A DNA stretch of 64,000 nucleotides, from contig JARGPR010000003.1 of assembly GCA_029210125.1 (NCBI GenBank), forward strand, positions 124,001 to 188,000, written 5' to 3'. Below the pieces are notes generated by a model. The model did not search any database and had not been told where the DNA came from. It saw only the letters and a list, made by a program, of their open reading frames with translations. The translations under genes and the position numbers were made by a program. The first letter of the stretch is position 1. Each line of letters starts with the position of its first letter. Shown here in pieces: positions 53,414 to 64,000 of this stretch. The DNA comes from Pseudomonadales bacterium (lineage in GTDB: Bacteria; Pseudomonadota; Gammaproteobacteria; Pseudomonadales; JAHRWD01).

Positions 53414-55003
53414 ATGAACGCCGCTCTGCATACCCTATTGTCAATTTCAAAAAAACTCGACTATTTACAAGGAAAGCAGCTTCTCCATGAACTGAAAAAC
53501 CTACGTCGAGGCATTGAAAAAGAAAGCTTACGCATCCAAAGAGATGGCGAGCTTGCTCAAACGCCCCACCCCGCCGCCCTAGGTTCGGCCTTGACCCATC
53601 CCTATATCACCACCGATTTCTCGGAAGCTTTGCTGGAATTTATCACACCGGTTTCGACCAGCATCGAAGACAGCCTCAAATTTCTGGAACGGATCCACCG
53701 CTACGTGTACAGCCAGCTTCAAGATGAGTTATTGTGGGTAACCAGTATGCCCTGCATTCTTGGAGACGATGATCAGATCCCCGTCGCACAGTTCGGCAGC
53801 TCTAATATCGGCAAAATGAAAGAGGTATATCGCATCGGTCTGGGCAATCGTTATGGCCGCGTTATGCAGACCATTGCCGGTATTCATTACAACTTTTCGA
53901 TTCCAGATGAAATCTGGATTGCACTGCAGCAACGGGAAAATAACCAGGAATCTTTTCAGGATTACAAAACTCGCGGCTATTTTAGTCTGATCAGAAATTT
54001 TCGACGCTATTCCTGGTTGTTGATTTACCTGTTCGGCGCGTCACCCGTCGTCTGTAAAAGTTTTTTATCCGGTCGGCAGCATCCATTAAAGGAGTTCGAC
54101 CAAACCTCACTGTATGCACCCTACGCTACCTCTTTGCGGATGGGAGATCTGGGCTACCAAAGTGCGGCACAGGATTCGCTCAGGGTGAGTTACAACGACT
54201 TAGAATCCTATAGTGAAACACTCAACCGTGCGATGAGCCAAACCTATCCACCCTATTCTAATATAGGGATACAGCAGGACGGTGAATACCGGCAACTAAA
54301 CGATTCACTGTTGCAGATAGAAAACGAGTTCTACAGCTCTGTTCGCCCTAAGCGAGTGACCCAAAGTGGTGAAAAACCACTGCATGCTTTACGCCAACGA
54401 GGTGTCGAGTATGTCGAGCTGCGCTGCATCGACATCAACCCTTTCACCCCCCTTGGTATTGATGCGGAGCAGATTCGGTTTCTTGATATTTTCTTGCTCC
54501 ATTGTCTACTTGTCGACAGCCCGCTCTCCTGTGACAAAGAGCTCACCTGTATCCAGGAAAATCAAAAAAGAGTAGTTAACCGAGGTCGCGACCCACAATT
54601 AAAGCTTAAAACCCTCGATGGTGAACAACCGCTAGCTGCCGTCGCGAAACCCCTGATCCAGTCCATTGCCCCCATTGCAGAGATACTTGATTCACTGCAC
54701 CAGACTGATCTTTATCGGCAATCATTGAATAATCAGGTCGATAAAATTGAGGACTCGGAAAAAACACCGTCGGCTCAGATATTAAATATTATGCGTAGTA
54801 ACCAGCAATCATTCTCACAGTTTGCTCGGCACTGCTCCGAACAGATATCAGAATCGATGGCCGCTAACCCTCTTGATGAGTCCTGTCAGCAGCACTTTGA
54901 TCAGCTAAGTCAGCAATCGTTACTGGATCAACAACAACTCGAAAATAACTGTGACGGTGACTTTACCCAATACCTGAAAGAGTACTTCGCTCAGCCCATC
55001 TAA
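53414..55003 (+). CDS. gshA: Glutamate-cysteine ligase
   Basis: GshA makes gamma-glutamylcysteine, the first and rate-limiting step of glutathione synthesis. At 529 aa it is the proteobacterial type 1 enzyme. It shows LRRGIEKESLRIQRDGELAQT, TTDFSEALLEFITP with the metal-binding Glu residues, GIHYNFSIPD, and YVELRCIDINPFTPLG. The ATG at 53414 begins MNAALHTLLSIS. The gene after it, acpH, starts 11 bases after the stop. Confidence 0.96.
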   Translation: MNAALHTLLSISKKLDYLQGKQLLHELKNLRRGIEKESLRIQRDGELAQTPHPAALGSALTHPYITTDFSEALLEFITPVSTSIEDSLKFLERIHRYVYSQLQDELLWVTSMPCILGDDDQIPVAQFGSSNIGKMKEVYRIGLGNRYGRVMQTIAGIHYNFSIPDEIWIALQQRENNQESFQDYKTRGYFSLIRNFRRYSWLLIYLFGASPVVCKSFLSGRQHPLKEFDQTSLYAPYATSLRMGDLGYQSAAQDSLRVSYNDLESYSETLNRAMSQTYPPYSNIGIQQDGEYRQLNDSLLQIENEFYSSVRPKRVTQSGEKPLHALRQRGVEYVELRCIDINPFTPLGIDAEQIRFLDIFLLHCLLVDSPLSCDKELTCIQENQKRVVNRGRDPQLKLKTLDGEQPLAAVAKPLIQSIAPIAEILDSLHQTDLYRQSLNNQVDKIEDSEKTPSAQILNIMRSNQQSFSQFARHCSEQISESMAANPLDESCQQHFDQLSQQSLLDQQQLENNCDGDFTQYLKEYFAQPI

Positions 55004-55014
55004 AACTCAGCTGC

Positions 55015-55608
55015 GTGAATTTTCTTGCCCACCTTTTACTTTCAGGCGACCATCCCGAGTGGATAGTAGGCGGTTTTTTGGGTGATTTTGTAAAAGGTCG
55101 TTTGAAAGGCCACTACCCCCCTGATGTCGAAGCTGGCATTCAACTGCACCGAAAAATTGATCAGTTTACTGATCAACACCCTCTTCTAAAAGAATGCCAC
55201 CTGCTTTTCACCCCGGAACTACGACGCTACAGTTCCATCATCACAGATATCAGTTTTGATCATTTCTTGGCTCGACATTGGGCTCGGTATAATAATCGGG
55301 AACTCACTGAATTCAACACCCTGGTGTTAGCGGTTTTAAAAAACCCCTCCGTCACGTTGCCTGACAATGCGCAGTTATTTTTGGAACGAATGGTAAGTCG
55401 TGACCTCTTGCTGCAATATCGCCTGCCAGAAGTTATCCCGAGGGTACTGCAAAGAACCGCCCAAAGGTTGAGTCGGCCTAACCCACTTGCCCAGTCCGGT
55501 GAACAATTTATAGAACAATACGACTTGATAGAGGCTATCTTTTTTGATTTTTTCCCTGAGCTCGAAGAGTTCGCACAGATCCAGCGCATCCAGCTAGCGG
55601 CGCCTTAA
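55015..55608 (+). CDS. acpH: Acyl carrier protein phosphodiesterase
   Basis: AcpH removes the 4'-phosphopantetheine arm from ACP. It is a 197-residue member of the DUF479 family, an HD-like fold. Family marks are the very N-terminal MNFLAHLLLSGDHPEW, GGFLGDFVKGRLKGHYPPDV with metal-site Asp residues, GIQLHRKIDQFTDQHP and DISFDHFLARHW. It starts at GTG 55015 just after gshA and is probably cotranscribed, although no functional link is known. Confidence 0.9.
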   Translation: MNFLAHLLLSGDHPEWIVGGFLGDFVKGRLKGHYPPDVEAGIQLHRKIDQFTDQHPLLKECHLLFTPELRRYSSIITDISFDHFLARHWARYNNRELTEFNTLVLAVLKNPSVTLPDNAQLFLERMVSRDLLLQYRLPEVIPRVLQRTAQRLSRPNPLAQSGEQFIEQYDLIEAIFFDFFPELEEFAQIQRIQLAAP

Positions 55609-55738
55609 TACGCAAAGGTCACTGGCATAAAGAGAACTGAAGTTATTTCCTGGGCGGGGAATGCGGGAACGAAAAGCAGTACGAGCCGCCTTTTTGAAAA
55701 GAACCGGTATCGAATTATAAAAAATGGCTCAAAGAAAT

Positions 55739-55815
55739 TGGTCGGGACGACAGGATTTGAACCTGTGACCACCACACCCCCAGCGTGGTGCGCTACCAAA
55801 CTGCGCTACGCCCCG
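55739..55815 (-). tRNA. tRNA-Pro (anticodon GGG)
   Basis: Cloverleaf on the minus strand: acceptor CGGGGCG/CGTCCCG, D stem GCGC/GCGC, anticodon loop CTGGGGG flanked by CCACG/TGTGG, T arm ACAGG-TTCAAAT-CCTGT. The anticodon GGG reads CCC and CCU. CCA is encoded at the 3' end. Confidence 0.95.
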
Positions 55816-55902
55816 AATTCGAACTTATATGGAGGTATGTAAAGCGGCGGGAATCATACAACAGTTGGGGTTAAATTGGAAAGCAATCCAGCCCCAATAA
55901 GA

Positions 55903-56256
55903 TTATTTCAGGACCTCGATAACCTCTTCGAGCTCAGTCACCATCTGACGGATCAGTTGCCGATATTGGGTGGTATCTTCCTTCGCACCCTCACCAGATA
56001 ATTGCTGCCGAGCTCCGCCAATAGTAAAGCCTTGCTCATAGAGCAAGCTGCGGATTTGCCGAATGGTCAGCACATCCTGGCGCTGATAGTAACGGCGATT
56101 GCCTCGCCTTTTATCGGGGGTCAGTTGACTGAACTCTTGCTCCCAGTAACGCAACACGTGGGCTTTTACATCACAGAGTTCGCTGACTTCACCTATCGTA
56201 AAATAGCGTTTACCAGGAATTGCTGGCAGCTCATCGTTATGGCCTGGTTCCAGCAT
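55903..56256 (-). CDS. MerR-family transcriptional regulator next to ihfA
   Basis: A 117-residue MerR protein. Winged-helix motif: [27 protein letters not shown], then [19 protein letters not shown]; a short dimerisation helix ends the protein, with no metal-binding cysteines. I choose ATG 56256 ([11 protein letters not shown]), which overlaps ihfA by 20 bases; a TTG at 56265 would add three residues. This gene is conserved downstream of pheT-ihfA in many gammaproteobacteria. Its target is unknown. Confidence 0.88.
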   Translation of the reverse strand: MLEPGHNDELPAIPGKRYFTIGEVSELCDVKAHVLRYWEQEFSQLTPDKRRGNRRYYQRQDVLTIRQIRSLLYEQGFTIGGARQQLSGEGAKEDTTQYRQLIRQMVTELEEVIEVLK

Positions 56257-56545
56257 AGGTTTCAACTCTTGTTTTTAGTTTCTGACCTGGTCGGAAGGTC
56301 ACTACTCGCCGTGCAGAAATTGGAATATCTTCCCCTGTCTTCGGGTTTCGACCCGGGCGCTCACTTTTATCCAGCAGATCAAAATTACCAAAACCAGAAA
56401 GCTTAACCGATTCATTCTGCTCCAATGAGGAGCGAATCTCTTCAAAAAAAAGCTCAACCACTTCCTTTGCTTCTCTTTTATTCAACCCTAATTCGTCGAA
56501 TAAATGTTCAGCCATTGTAGCTTTTGTCAGGGCTTTCGCATCCAT
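56237..56545 (-). CDS. ihfA: Integration host factor alpha subunit
   Basis: IhfA pairs with IhfB to bend DNA sharply at specific sites. The 102 residues match the family: [22 protein letters not shown], the beta-arm base [14 protein letters not shown], the intercalating-proline tip [16 protein letters not shown] and [12 protein letters not shown]. It begins 3 bases after the pheT stop, as in E. coli pheMST-ihfA. Confidence 0.97.
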   Translation of the reverse strand: MDAKALTKATMAEHLFDELGLNKREAKEVVELFFEEIRSSLEQNESVKLSGFGNFDLLDKSERPGRNPKTGEDIPISARRVVTFRPGQKLKTRVETYAGTRP

Positions 56546-56548
56546 CTT

Positions 56549-58924
56549 TCAGGCTCTCAGTACGACATTAAACTCTGTGTTTAGAGAAGCGAGAATCCGA
56601 TCGATACTTTGGTTCACTTCATCCTCGTTAAGGGTGCGTGAATGGTGCTGAAACGTCAAGCCCAGAGCAATACTTTTTCGACCTGCTTCTACGCCATCCC
56701 CTTCATACAGGTCAAATACCAGCACATCCTGGAAAGTATCATCCACCGAGGAACGAATACCAGAAATTAGTTCACCAACAGGCAGTTCCGATGGAACAGA
56801 GAGCGAAAGATCACGCCTGGACCCAGGGAATTTCGATAGCTCAGCAAATTCAGTAATCGCTCGCTGGCTCACAAAATCAAGCTCAATCTCAAACAGAAAG
56901 ACCGGATCAGGTAGATCCAGTTGACCCTGTAGCTCCGGATGCAGCGCACCCATAATGCCGACTTTTTCACCCTCGAAAATAATCTGTGCGGTTTGGCCCG
57001 GATGAAGAGACGGGTATTGCGCGGCAACAAAGGAGTAATTTTGAGGCTGTGCGCCCATCTTTAACAGTGATTCAATATCGCCCTTCAGATCAAAAAAATC
57101 GACCTTGTTGTCGGGGTCACTCCAGCCTTCGGCACTACGGTTCCCATAGACTAAGCCAGCCATCACTGATTTTTGCTCGAGCTTACCATCTACTTCGACA
57201 AATTGAAGGCCTGTTTCAAACAAGCTCATCTGTAGCTGACGTCGTTTAACGTTGTGGGCCAGCGTATCAAGTAATCCACTCCAAAGACCAGTGCGCATTA
57301 CGGACATATCCTGCGACATTGGGTTGAGCAATGGCTTGGCAACCCGATCAGGATAGATTTTGTTTTGTAGTTTAGGCTCAACGAAGCTGTAGGTGATCAC
57401 CTCCTGATAACCCCGATGTACAAGACATTGCTTGAGCAGGTCGGTGTTCATTACTCCTTCTGGATCTGCCCTGAAATCCAGTCGGACTAGACTGGTGCTG
57501 GTCGGCATACGGTTGTAGCCATATAGCCGCGCCACCTCTTCAATCAGATCGGCTTCAATCTCTATGTCGAATCGATGAGGAGGCGGCGTTACCTGCCAGT
57601 CTGATCCAGTTTGCTCGATGGACATACCAAGTCGCGCAAACATGCCGGTCAGCTCTAGATCGCTAATATCCACACCAAGAATTCTATCGAGTTGCTTTCG
57701 AGTTAAATCAACCCGATCAGAGCTAGGCAAACATCCGCTTCCAACTTTTTCAATTAGCGGTCCGGGCTGGCCACCGGCTATTTCGATAATCAACGCAGTG
57801 GCACGCTCAATTGCATCACGCTGAATACAATAATCAACACCGCGCTCAAAACGATGGGATGCATCGGTTTGCATATTGTAAGAACGAGCCCGCCCGACAA
57901 TCGCGAGGGGCGCAAAAAATGCGCTTTCAAGAAAAATATCTCGGGTTTCGGCACAAACGGCGGTTGATTCCCCACCCATGATACCTGCTACAGCAATAGC
58001 TCCACTATCATCGGCGATCACTAAAGTATCGTCGTTTAGTTCAATCAAACGACTGTCGAGTAATGTGATTTTCTCAGCGGAAGCAGCTAAACGTACATCA
58101 ATATTACCTTCAAGACGGTTTGCATCGAAGGCGTGAAGTGGTTGGCCCAGTTCAAGCAATACGTAATTCGTGACATCAACAACTGGATCAATGCTACGAA
58201 TACCGGAACGGCGCAGCTTCTCTTTCATCCACAGAGGTGTAACCGCGTCCATATCAAGGTTACGAATCACGCGACCAATATAACGCGGGCATTCATTCGT
58301 AGCACTAATAGTGACTTCCAGTTGATCTTCAATCTGGGGTTCCACTGGGAGAATTTTTTCGGGACTAAAATCCAGCTGGTTTAGTGCGGCTGTTTCCCGG
58401 GCCAAACCCAGAATAGATAAACAATCACCCCGGTTAGGGGTCAAGTCCACTTCAATCTGCTGATCATTTAGTTTCAGATATTCTCGGATATCCTGGCCCA
58501 GCGGTGCACCTACGGGCAGTTCCATCAAACCGGGGGATTTTTCTTCCAAACCTAATTCCGAAGCACCGGTTAACATGCCAAAGGACTCTACCCCTCGCAG
58601 TTTTGCTTTTTTGATCTTGAAATCACCGGGGAGTACCGCACCGACGGTTGCGAAGGGTACTTTCAAACCTGGGCGTGCGTTGGGCGCACCGCAGACTACC
58701 TGTACTAAACCCTGATTGGTGTTTACCTGGCAAATTTGCAACTTATCCGCGTCGGGGTGAGGTTCTGTGGATACAATTTCTGCGATCACAACGCCGGTAA
58801 ACGATACTGCAACCGGCGCCACTGCATCGACTTCGAGACCAGCCATAGTGAGCTGTTCAACGAGCTGCTCGGTGGATAACGCGGGTGCGACCCACTCTCT
58901 TAACCAATTTTCACTGAATTTCAT
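56549..58924 (-). CDS. pheT: Phenylalanyl-tRNA synthetase beta subunit
   Basis: The 791-residue beta chain of the heterotetrameric enzyme. Domains in order: EMAP-like tRNA-binding OB fold (about 39-150, ADKLQICQVNTNQGLVQVVCG), the B3/B4 editing region (about 205-385), B5, the catalytic-like core, and the C-terminal anticodon-binding FDX-ACB fold (about 698-791, SKFPGSRRDLSLSVPSEL). It follows pheS by 15 bases. Confidence 0.97.
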   Translation of the reverse strand: MKFSENWLREWVAPALSTEQLVEQLTMAGLEVDAVAPVAVSFTGVVIAEIVSTEPHPDADKLQICQVNTNQGLVQVVCGAPNARPGLKVPFATVGAVLPGDFKIKKAKLRGVESFGMLTGASELGLEEKSPGLMELPVGAPLGQDIREYLKLNDQQIEVDLTPNRGDCLSILGLARETAALNQLDFSPEKILPVEPQIEDQLEVTISATNECPRYIGRVIRNLDMDAVTPLWMKEKLRRSGIRSIDPVVDVTNYVLLELGQPLHAFDANRLEGNIDVRLAASAEKITLLDSRLIELNDDTLVIADDSGAIAVAGIMGGESTAVCAETRDIFLESAFFAPLAIVGRARSYNMQTDASHRFERGVDYCIQRDAIERATALIIEIAGGQPGPLIEKVGSGCLPSSDRVDLTRKQLDRILGVDISDLELTGMFARLGMSIEQTGSDWQVTPPPHRFDIEIEADLIEEVARLYGYNRMPTSTSLVRLDFRADPEGVMNTDLLKQCLVHRGYQEVITYSFVEPKLQNKIYPDRVAKPLLNPMSQDMSVMRTGLWSGLLDTLAHNVKRRQLQMSLFETGLQFVEVDGKLEQKSVMAGLVYGNRSAEGWSDPDNKVDFFDLKGDIESLLKMGAQPQNYSFVAAQYPSLHPGQTAQIIFEGEKVGIMGALHPELQGQLDLPDPVFLFEIELDFVSQRAITEFAELSKFPGSRRDLSLSVPSELPVGELISGIRSSVDDTFQDVLVFDLYEGDGVEAGRKSIALGLTFQHHSRTLNEDEVNQSIDRILASLNTEFNVVLRA

Positions 58925-58939
58925 GGTACGGAGGCCAGA

Positions 58940-60036
<1,097 letters not shown>

Positions 60037-60073
60037 TCAGAAGCTTCTCACACGTAACGGTATCCAATACCGT

Positions 60074-60104
60074 AAAAACACACCGATAACTGCATATCGG
60101 TGTG
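60074..60104 (-). terminator. Intrinsic terminator between rplT and pheS
   Basis: On the minus strand CACACCGATA and TATCGGTGTG form a 10-bp stem followed directly by TTTTT. It begins 29 bases after the rplT stop. It should end the thrS-rplT transcript at least in part, or serve as a pheST attenuator. Confidence 0.75.
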
Positions 60105-60132
60105 CTTTGTACAATATCTCAGACAATTCGCT

Positions 60133-60495
60133 TTAGGAAGCTGCTAATGCAGTCTTAGCCTTACCGACGATAGCGGCAAAGGTATCTTTATCATGCACCG
60201 CAAGGTCTGCCAACATCTTTCGATCAATCTCGATTTCAGCTTTTTTTAGTCCGTTAATCATCTGGCTATATGAAATACCATTGATACGAGCTGCTGCGTT
60301 GATACGCGCGATCCAAAGGGATCTAAATTGACGTTTGCGTTGACGTCTATCACGGTATGCATACTGGCCAGATTTAGTTACGGCCTGTTTAGCAACGCGA
60401 TAAACCCGGCTTCGAGCGCCGTAGTAACCTTTAGCTTGCTTTAATACTTTCTTGTGACGGCGTCGAGCCACCACACCACGTTTTACACGGGGCAT
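60133..60495 (-). CDS. rplT: 50S ribosomal protein L20
   Basis: L20 (120 aa) is an early-assembly 23S rRNA-binding protein and in E. coli represses translation of its own operon. The sequence has the basic N-terminal arm [25 protein letters not shown] split by conserved glycines, and the globular half [20 protein letters not shown]. It follows rpmI by 52 bases. Confidence 0.98.
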   Translation of the reverse strand: MPRVKRGVVARRRHKKVLKQAKGYYGARSRVYRVAKQAVTKSGQYAYRDRRQRKRQFRSLWIARINAAARINGISYSQMINGLKKAEIEIDRKMLADLAVHDKDTFAAIVGKAKTALAAS

Positions 60496-60547
60496 CGTTA
60501 AGTCCTCTCAAATTCTATTTTAAAAAGCCTGACTCTGAAAATTCAGA

Positions 60548-60742
60548 TTACAGCTTAGGAAGCATACGTTTGACCAATTTGACATCCGCATCCGCTACTT
60601 CCAGCATTGGTCGCAGATGACGCTTACGCTTGGTACTCTTTTTGGTCAAAATATGACTACGATAGGACTGTTTACGCTTAATGCCACTTCCGGTTTTTTT
60701 AAACCGTTTGGCAGCCCCGCGGTTGGTTTTCATTTTAGACAT
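60548..60742 (-). CDS. rpmI: 50S ribosomal protein L35
   Basis: L35 (64 aa), beginning [20 protein letters not shown] with [19 protein letters not shown] following, highly basic as in the family. It lies between infC and rplT, with a 116-base gap after infC that may hold the L20-responsive control region. Confidence 0.98.
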   Translation of the reverse strand: MSKMKTNRGAAKRFKKTGSGIKRKQSYRSHILTKKSTKRKRHLRPMLEVADADVKLVKRMLPKL

Positions 60743-60858
60743 GCAATATCACTCCGCATTTGACCCGCTAAATATATAATTCCGGGCAAATAGTTAAAAT
60801 TTAATAGTTCTCAAAACAACAAAAAACACGCCTATAAACACCGTGTTTTTAGAAAGAT

Positions 60859-61398
60859 CTATTTCGTCTTTTTGGGGGCAATCACCATTGCCATCTGCCG
60901 ACCTTCCATTTTCGGGAACTGTTCAACGGTTCCGTACTCAGCCAGGTCTGCTTCAACGCGCTTGAGCAATTCCAAGCCCAAATGCTGATGCGCCATTTCA
61001 CGTCCGCGATACCGCAGGGTTACTTTGGCCTTATCCCCATTTTCCAGGAAACGTATCAGGTTGCGCAGTTTTACCTGATAATCCCCTGTTTCGGTCCCAG
61101 GTCGGAACTTAATCTCTTTGACCTGAGTTTTCTTCTGCTTCTTCCGTGATGCAGCTTTCTGCTTTTTAATATCAAAGACATGCTTTCCGTAGTCCATGAT
61201 TTTACACACTGGAGGTTCAGCATCCGGTGCAATTTCGACCAGATCTTGCTGAACGGCAGCAGCAGCCTGCATTGCCTCATCTAATGAAACGAGCCCAACC
61301 TGTTCTCCGTCGGCACCAATCAATCGAACTTCAGACGCAGTGATTTGCCCGTTTACCCGATTCTTTTTGCTGGCGCTTCCGCCTCTTTGCTGGCTAAT
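60859..61398 (-). CDS. infC: Translation initiation factor IF-3 with AUU start
   Basis: IF-3 (179 aa) prevents subunit joining and checks start-codon choice. Searches for ATG, GTG or TTG give a start inside the N-terminal domain (TTG at 61323), which would remove the conserved [15 protein letters not shown]. The frame continues upstream to an ATT at 61398 ([18 protein letters not shown]), 2 bases after the thrS stop, with GGGGAAT upstream. An AUU start is the well-known basis of infC autoregulation in E. coli. N- and C-terminal domains ([16 protein letters not shown] and [16 protein letters not shown]) are complete. Confidence 0.93.
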   Translation of the reverse strand: MSQQRGGSASKKNRVNGQITASEVRLIGADGEQVGLVSLDEAMQAAAAVQQDLVEIAPDAEPPVCKIMDYGKHVFDIKKQKAASRKKQKKTQVKEIKFRPGTETGDYQVKLRNLIRFLENGDKAKVTLRYRGREMAHQHLGLELLKRVEADLAEYGTVEQFPKMEGRQMAMVIAPKKTK

Positions 61399-61400
61399 AC

Positions 61401-63326
61401 CTAATTCCCCATAGAAAAACGACCGCGAGACGCAACGCTACTGTCAAGAAGATCCACGATTTGATCCATGTTCATGGACCCAAGATCATCCCCGTTGCGT
61501 GCTCGCACGGCCATTGTGTTCGTTTCCAGCTCCCTGTCACCTACAACGAGTATGTAGGGAACCTTCTGAATTGTATGCTCGCGTATTTTAAATCCAATCT
61601 TCTCATTTCTCAAGTCCGAAGAAACACGAAAACCCCTATCAGTTAGCTTTTCTGCTGTTTTTTTACAAAAATCCGCCTGATTGTCGGTAATATTAATAAC
61701 GACTGCCTGAACCGGTGCCAACCAAGGTGGCAGTGCGCCGGCAAAATTCTCAATTAATATGCCAATAAAGCGCTCAAACGACCCCAATATTGCACGATGC
61801 AGCATTACTGGCGTTTTCCGTGACCCATCCTCCGCAACGTATTGCGCGTCGAGCCGGCCCGGCATCGAAAAATCGACCTGAATAGTGCCGCACTGCCAAA
61901 CCCGACCCAAGCAATCCTTCAAAGAAAACTCAATTTTCGGCCCGTAAAATGCTCCCTCGCCCGGCAATAAGTCCCAGGCCAAGTCCTTAGCATCAAGTGC
62001 CGCTGCGAGCGCCGCTTCAGCTCTGTCCCAATCTTCATCGGAACCAACCCGCTTTACTGGCCGAGTGGAGAGCTTCAGCAATACCTCATCAAAACCAAAA
62101 TCGGAATAAACGCTGTAGAGCAGGTCAATAAAGGTTGCGACCTCTTCTTGAATGGCCTCTTCCTCACAAAAGATGTGCGCATCATCCTGAGTAAAGGAGC
62201 GCACTCTCATCAATCCATGCAGGGTACCGGAAGGTTCATTCCGATGGCACGAACCAAATTCAGCTAGTCGCAAGGGCAAATCCCGGTAGCTTTTTAAGCC
62301 CTGATTAAATACCTGTACGTGGCAGGGGCAGTTCATCGGCTTCACGGCATAGTGACGATTTTCTGATTCGGTGCTGAACATTTCGTCACCAAACTTATCC
62401 GCATGGCCTGACTTTTCCCAAAGACTGAAATCAACCAGCTGAGGAGTTTTTATCTCCTGGTAGCCATTTTCACGCTGAACATCACGCATATATTGTTCAA
62501 CTACCTGATAAATCGCCCAACCTTTCGGATGCCAAAAGACCATTCCCGGCGCTTCTTCCTGGCTATGGAACAACCCAAGCTGCTTACCGAGTTTGCGGTG
62601 ATCTCGCTTGCCGGCTTCTTCTATACGGCGGACATATTGCTTCAGTGCTTTTTTGTCGCCCCAGGCGGTTCCATATATGCGCTGTAGCATTTCGTTATTG
62701 GCATCACCACGCCAATAGGCTCCCGCCACTTTTGTCAGCTTAAATGCTTTGATATGTCCCGTCGCAGGTACGTGCGGGCCTCGGCACAGGTCAATAAAAC
62801 CACCCATTTCGTAGAAAGAGAGATCTTCTGCGCCGGGAATACTGTCGATAATTTCAACTTTGTATTTTTCACCCTTCTCTTCGAATAGTGCTATCGCATC
62901 GGGACGGGACAGCACAGATCGCTGTACGGGGATATTTTGGGCAGATAACTCCACCATTTTCTTTTCAATCTGCTCGAGGTCCTCGGGAGTAAAGGTACGC
63001 TCAAAGGCAAAATCGTAATAAAAACCGTCTTCGATAACAGGACCGATTGTGACCTGCGCACTGGGAAACAACTCCTGTACCGCCATCGCCATCAAATGCG
63101 CACAGGAATGCCTGATAATTTCCAGCCCATCCTCGTCACGGCCAGTGATAATCGCCAGGTCAACATCCTGATCGATCAGATAGCTGGTATCGAGCAGCTC
63201 GCCGTTTACTTTTCCCGCTAGCGCAGCCTTGGCCAAGCCCGGACCGATATCGGTGGCAACCTCTAGAATAGTGACGGGGTTTTCAAACTGGCGCTGGCTT
63301 TGATCTGGCAATGTAATGGTAGGCAT
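61401..63326 (-). CDS. thrS: Threonyl-tRNA synthetase
   Basis: A class II synthetase of 641 residues. Domains in order: TGS (1-60), the editing domain with [16 protein letters not shown] and the later Cys-containing [11 protein letters not shown], the catalytic core with the zinc ligand Cys in [36 protein letters not shown] and the motif 3 [16 protein letters not shown], then the anticodon-binding domain (about 535-640). It is the first gene of thrS-infC-rpmI-rplT; its last codons include the ribosome site of infC. Confidence 0.98.
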   Translation of the reverse strand: MPTITLPDQSQRQFENPVTILEVATDIGPGLAKAALAGKVNGELLDTSYLIDQDVDLAIITGRDEDGLEIIRHSCAHLMAMAVQELFPSAQVTIGPVIEDGFYYDFAFERTFTPEDLEQIEKKMVELSAQNIPVQRSVLSRPDAIALFEEKGEKYKVEIIDSIPGAEDLSFYEMGGFIDLCRGPHVPATGHIKAFKLTKVAGAYWRGDANNEMLQRIYGTAWGDKKALKQYVRRIEEAGKRDHRKLGKQLGLFHSQEEAPGMVFWHPKGWAIYQVVEQYMRDVQRENGYQEIKTPQLVDFSLWEKSGHADKFGDEMFSTESENRHYAVKPMNCPCHVQVFNQGLKSYRDLPLRLAEFGSCHRNEPSGTLHGLMRVRSFTQDDAHIFCEEEAIQEEVATFIDLLYSVYSDFGFDEVLLKLSTRPVKRVGSDEDWDRAEAALAAALDAKDLAWDLLPGEGAFYGPKIEFSLKDCLGRVWQCGTIQVDFSMPGRLDAQYVAEDGSRKTPVMLHRAILGSFERFIGILIENFAGALPPWLAPVQAVVINITDNQADFCKKTAEKLTDRGFRVSSDLRNEKIGFKIREHTIQKVPYILVVGDRELETNTMAVRARNGDDLGSMNMDQIVDLLDSSVASRGRFSMGN

Positions 63327-63441
63327 ATTAGGCTCTCTTCAGTGGTGACCCCTACTAAAAGCCACTTGGGGTTTGTAAAAAATAAGTTTAGCAACCTCCG
63401 CCTGCGCTCTTGCAAGCGAATTGCGTCAATCGAACCACGGG

Positions 63442-63447
63442 ATTATA
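63442..63447 (-). promoter_or_regulatory. Candidate -10 element for thrS
   Basis: TATAAT on the minus strand, 115 bases before the thrS ATG. No good -35 is seen at 16 to 18 bases, so confidence is low. The long leader that follows could hold an operator for ThrS autoregulation as in E. coli. Confidence 0.4.
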
Positions 63448-63473
63448 TCAGAGGGTTGTTTCGAGGGTGATAT

Positions 63474-64000
63474 TCAGTCGGATTTTTGCAGAAGCTTATT
63501 TAACACACTCTCAAGATTTTTTTTATAAAACAAGAAATGAAAGCTGCTTAATGGCTCCGCCGTTACCTGAGTAGATAGATCAAGATCTGTAATATAGCAG
63601 GGGTATCGCTCGCCACTTTTTCGTAACGAAAGTATATATTCGACAATATGGCTATAGAGTTGGGGCCCGTGCTCTATGCTGGAGAACTCCTTACCGCCAC
63701 AAAACAGACTGTAATGGGGCGCGATACCAGAATTTATCTCCACCATCGCTTGAATATGGAAGTTAGAACCCAGCACACCACCGCTTGAGACACTTCTATT
63801 TTCAATAACCGGTGGCCGCTGCCCAGTCTGGGGAATAATCTCATAATAGCGCACCCTGTCCTCCGGCAAGCTGGTGGGGGTTGATGCACTATCCAGCCGC
63901 ACCAAAACCGATTCCATAAAGCGCTGAAAAGGTACCAGTAAACTTTCTTGATCATAAAAAGCGGTCTGGTACTGGATCAGCGCGCCATTTTCATCCACAA
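63474..64000 (-). CDS. cyaA: Probable class I adenylate cyclase, C-terminal part
   Basis: The frame is open from the window edge to the stop at 63474, giving about 175 residues of a longer protein. A GTG at 63998 is not taken as the start. The sequence has DENGALIQYQTAFYDQESLL, FQRFMESVL, the segment FCGGKEFSSIEHGPQLYS, and GERYPCYITDLDLS near the end. I recall this arrangement from the C-terminal region of class I adenylate cyclases of Pseudomonas-like bacteria. The catalytic N-terminal half would lie outside the window, so the call is provisional. If right, it could supply cAMP downstream of the Chp system. Confidence 0.55.
   Translation of the reverse strand, partial: VDENGALIQYQTAFYDQESLLVPFQRFMESVLVRLDSASTPTSLPEDRVRYYEIIPQTGQRPPVIENRSVSSGGVLGSNFHIQAMVEINSGIAPHYSLFCGGKEFSSIEHGPQLYSHIVEYILSLRKSGERYPCYITDLDLSTQVTAEPLSSFHFLFYKKNLESVLNKLLQKSD

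Noticed and set aside
60859-61323. IF-3 starting at TTG 61323
   Set aside because: It would remove conserved N-terminal residues that are present in frame up to the ATT at 61398.

Overview
The window is ordinary chromosome of a free-living gammaproteobacterium outside the enterics. Its gene order mixes blocks shared with E. coli (ygfB-pepP-ubiH-ubiI divergent from zapA-ssrS-ygfA) with blocks known from Pseudomonas and related marine genera (yggS/proC divergent from pilT-pilU; pyrR-pyrB-inactive pyrC'; tonB3-gshB divergent from pilGHIJ-chpA; thrS-infC-rpmI-rplT-pheST-ihfA-merR). No rRNA, CRISPR array, prophage or intact insertion sequence was seen. I cannot name a genus from the sequence alone.

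Layout. 1-11 kb: the end of tolC, then waaA, the ubiquinone hydroxylases ubiI/ubiH with pepP and ygfB (all minus), divergent from a small coiled-coil gene, zapA, 6S RNA, ygfA and yihY; then an SDR oxidoreductase and a diguanylate cyclase. 11.5-14.6 kb: a tightly coupled operon of a GT4 glycosyltransferase, a SAM methyltransferase and an alpha/alpha-barrel protein with no known pathway. 14.4-17.15 kb is the only clear accessory patch: a BrnT/BrnA toxin-antitoxin pair lies between two ~308-bp direct copies of the 3' end of the preceding gene, followed by an AT-rich stretch, an orphan winged-helix-like gene and a 44-codon gene bracketed by two strong terminators. 17.2-21.7 kb: bioB-bioF-bioC-bioD plus a methyltransferase, under a promoter that overlaps a BirA-type operator shared with divergent comF. 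22.4-26.4 kb: proC, yggS, pilT, pilU. 26.4-32.5 kb: pyrimidine genes, ruvX, yqgE, tonB3, gshB. 32.7-42.3 kb: the Chp chemosensory cluster that controls type IV pili, lacking pilK and chpB. 42.3-46.7 kb: rsmE and the SAM-cycle genes metF, ahcY and metK. 46.9-55.8 kb: tRNA-Thr(CGT), a DUF35/thiolase-like pair, hslR, pckA, an HDOD-GGDEF protein, gshA, acpH and tRNA-Pro(GGG). 55.9-63.3 kb: the translation block merR-ihfA-pheT-pheS-rplT-rpmI-infC-thrS, all minus. The window ends inside a gene that looks like class I adenylate cyclase.

Two themes link the genes. One is surface motility: the pilT/pilU motors, the pilGHIJ-chpA-chpC sensory system, tonB3, c-di-GMP enzymes and possibly cyaA, since cAMP is an output of the Chp system in Pseudomonas. 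The other is cofactor and one-carbon metabolism: biotin, ubiquinone, glutathione (gshA and gshB on separate loci), folate (ygfA, metF) and the SAM cycle. The most noteworthy points are the duplicated gene end with its toxin-antitoxin cassette, the uncharacterised glycosyltransferase operon, the BirA operator that also covers the start codon of comF, an AUU start for infC, and a thiolase-like protein that seems to lack the usual cysteines.
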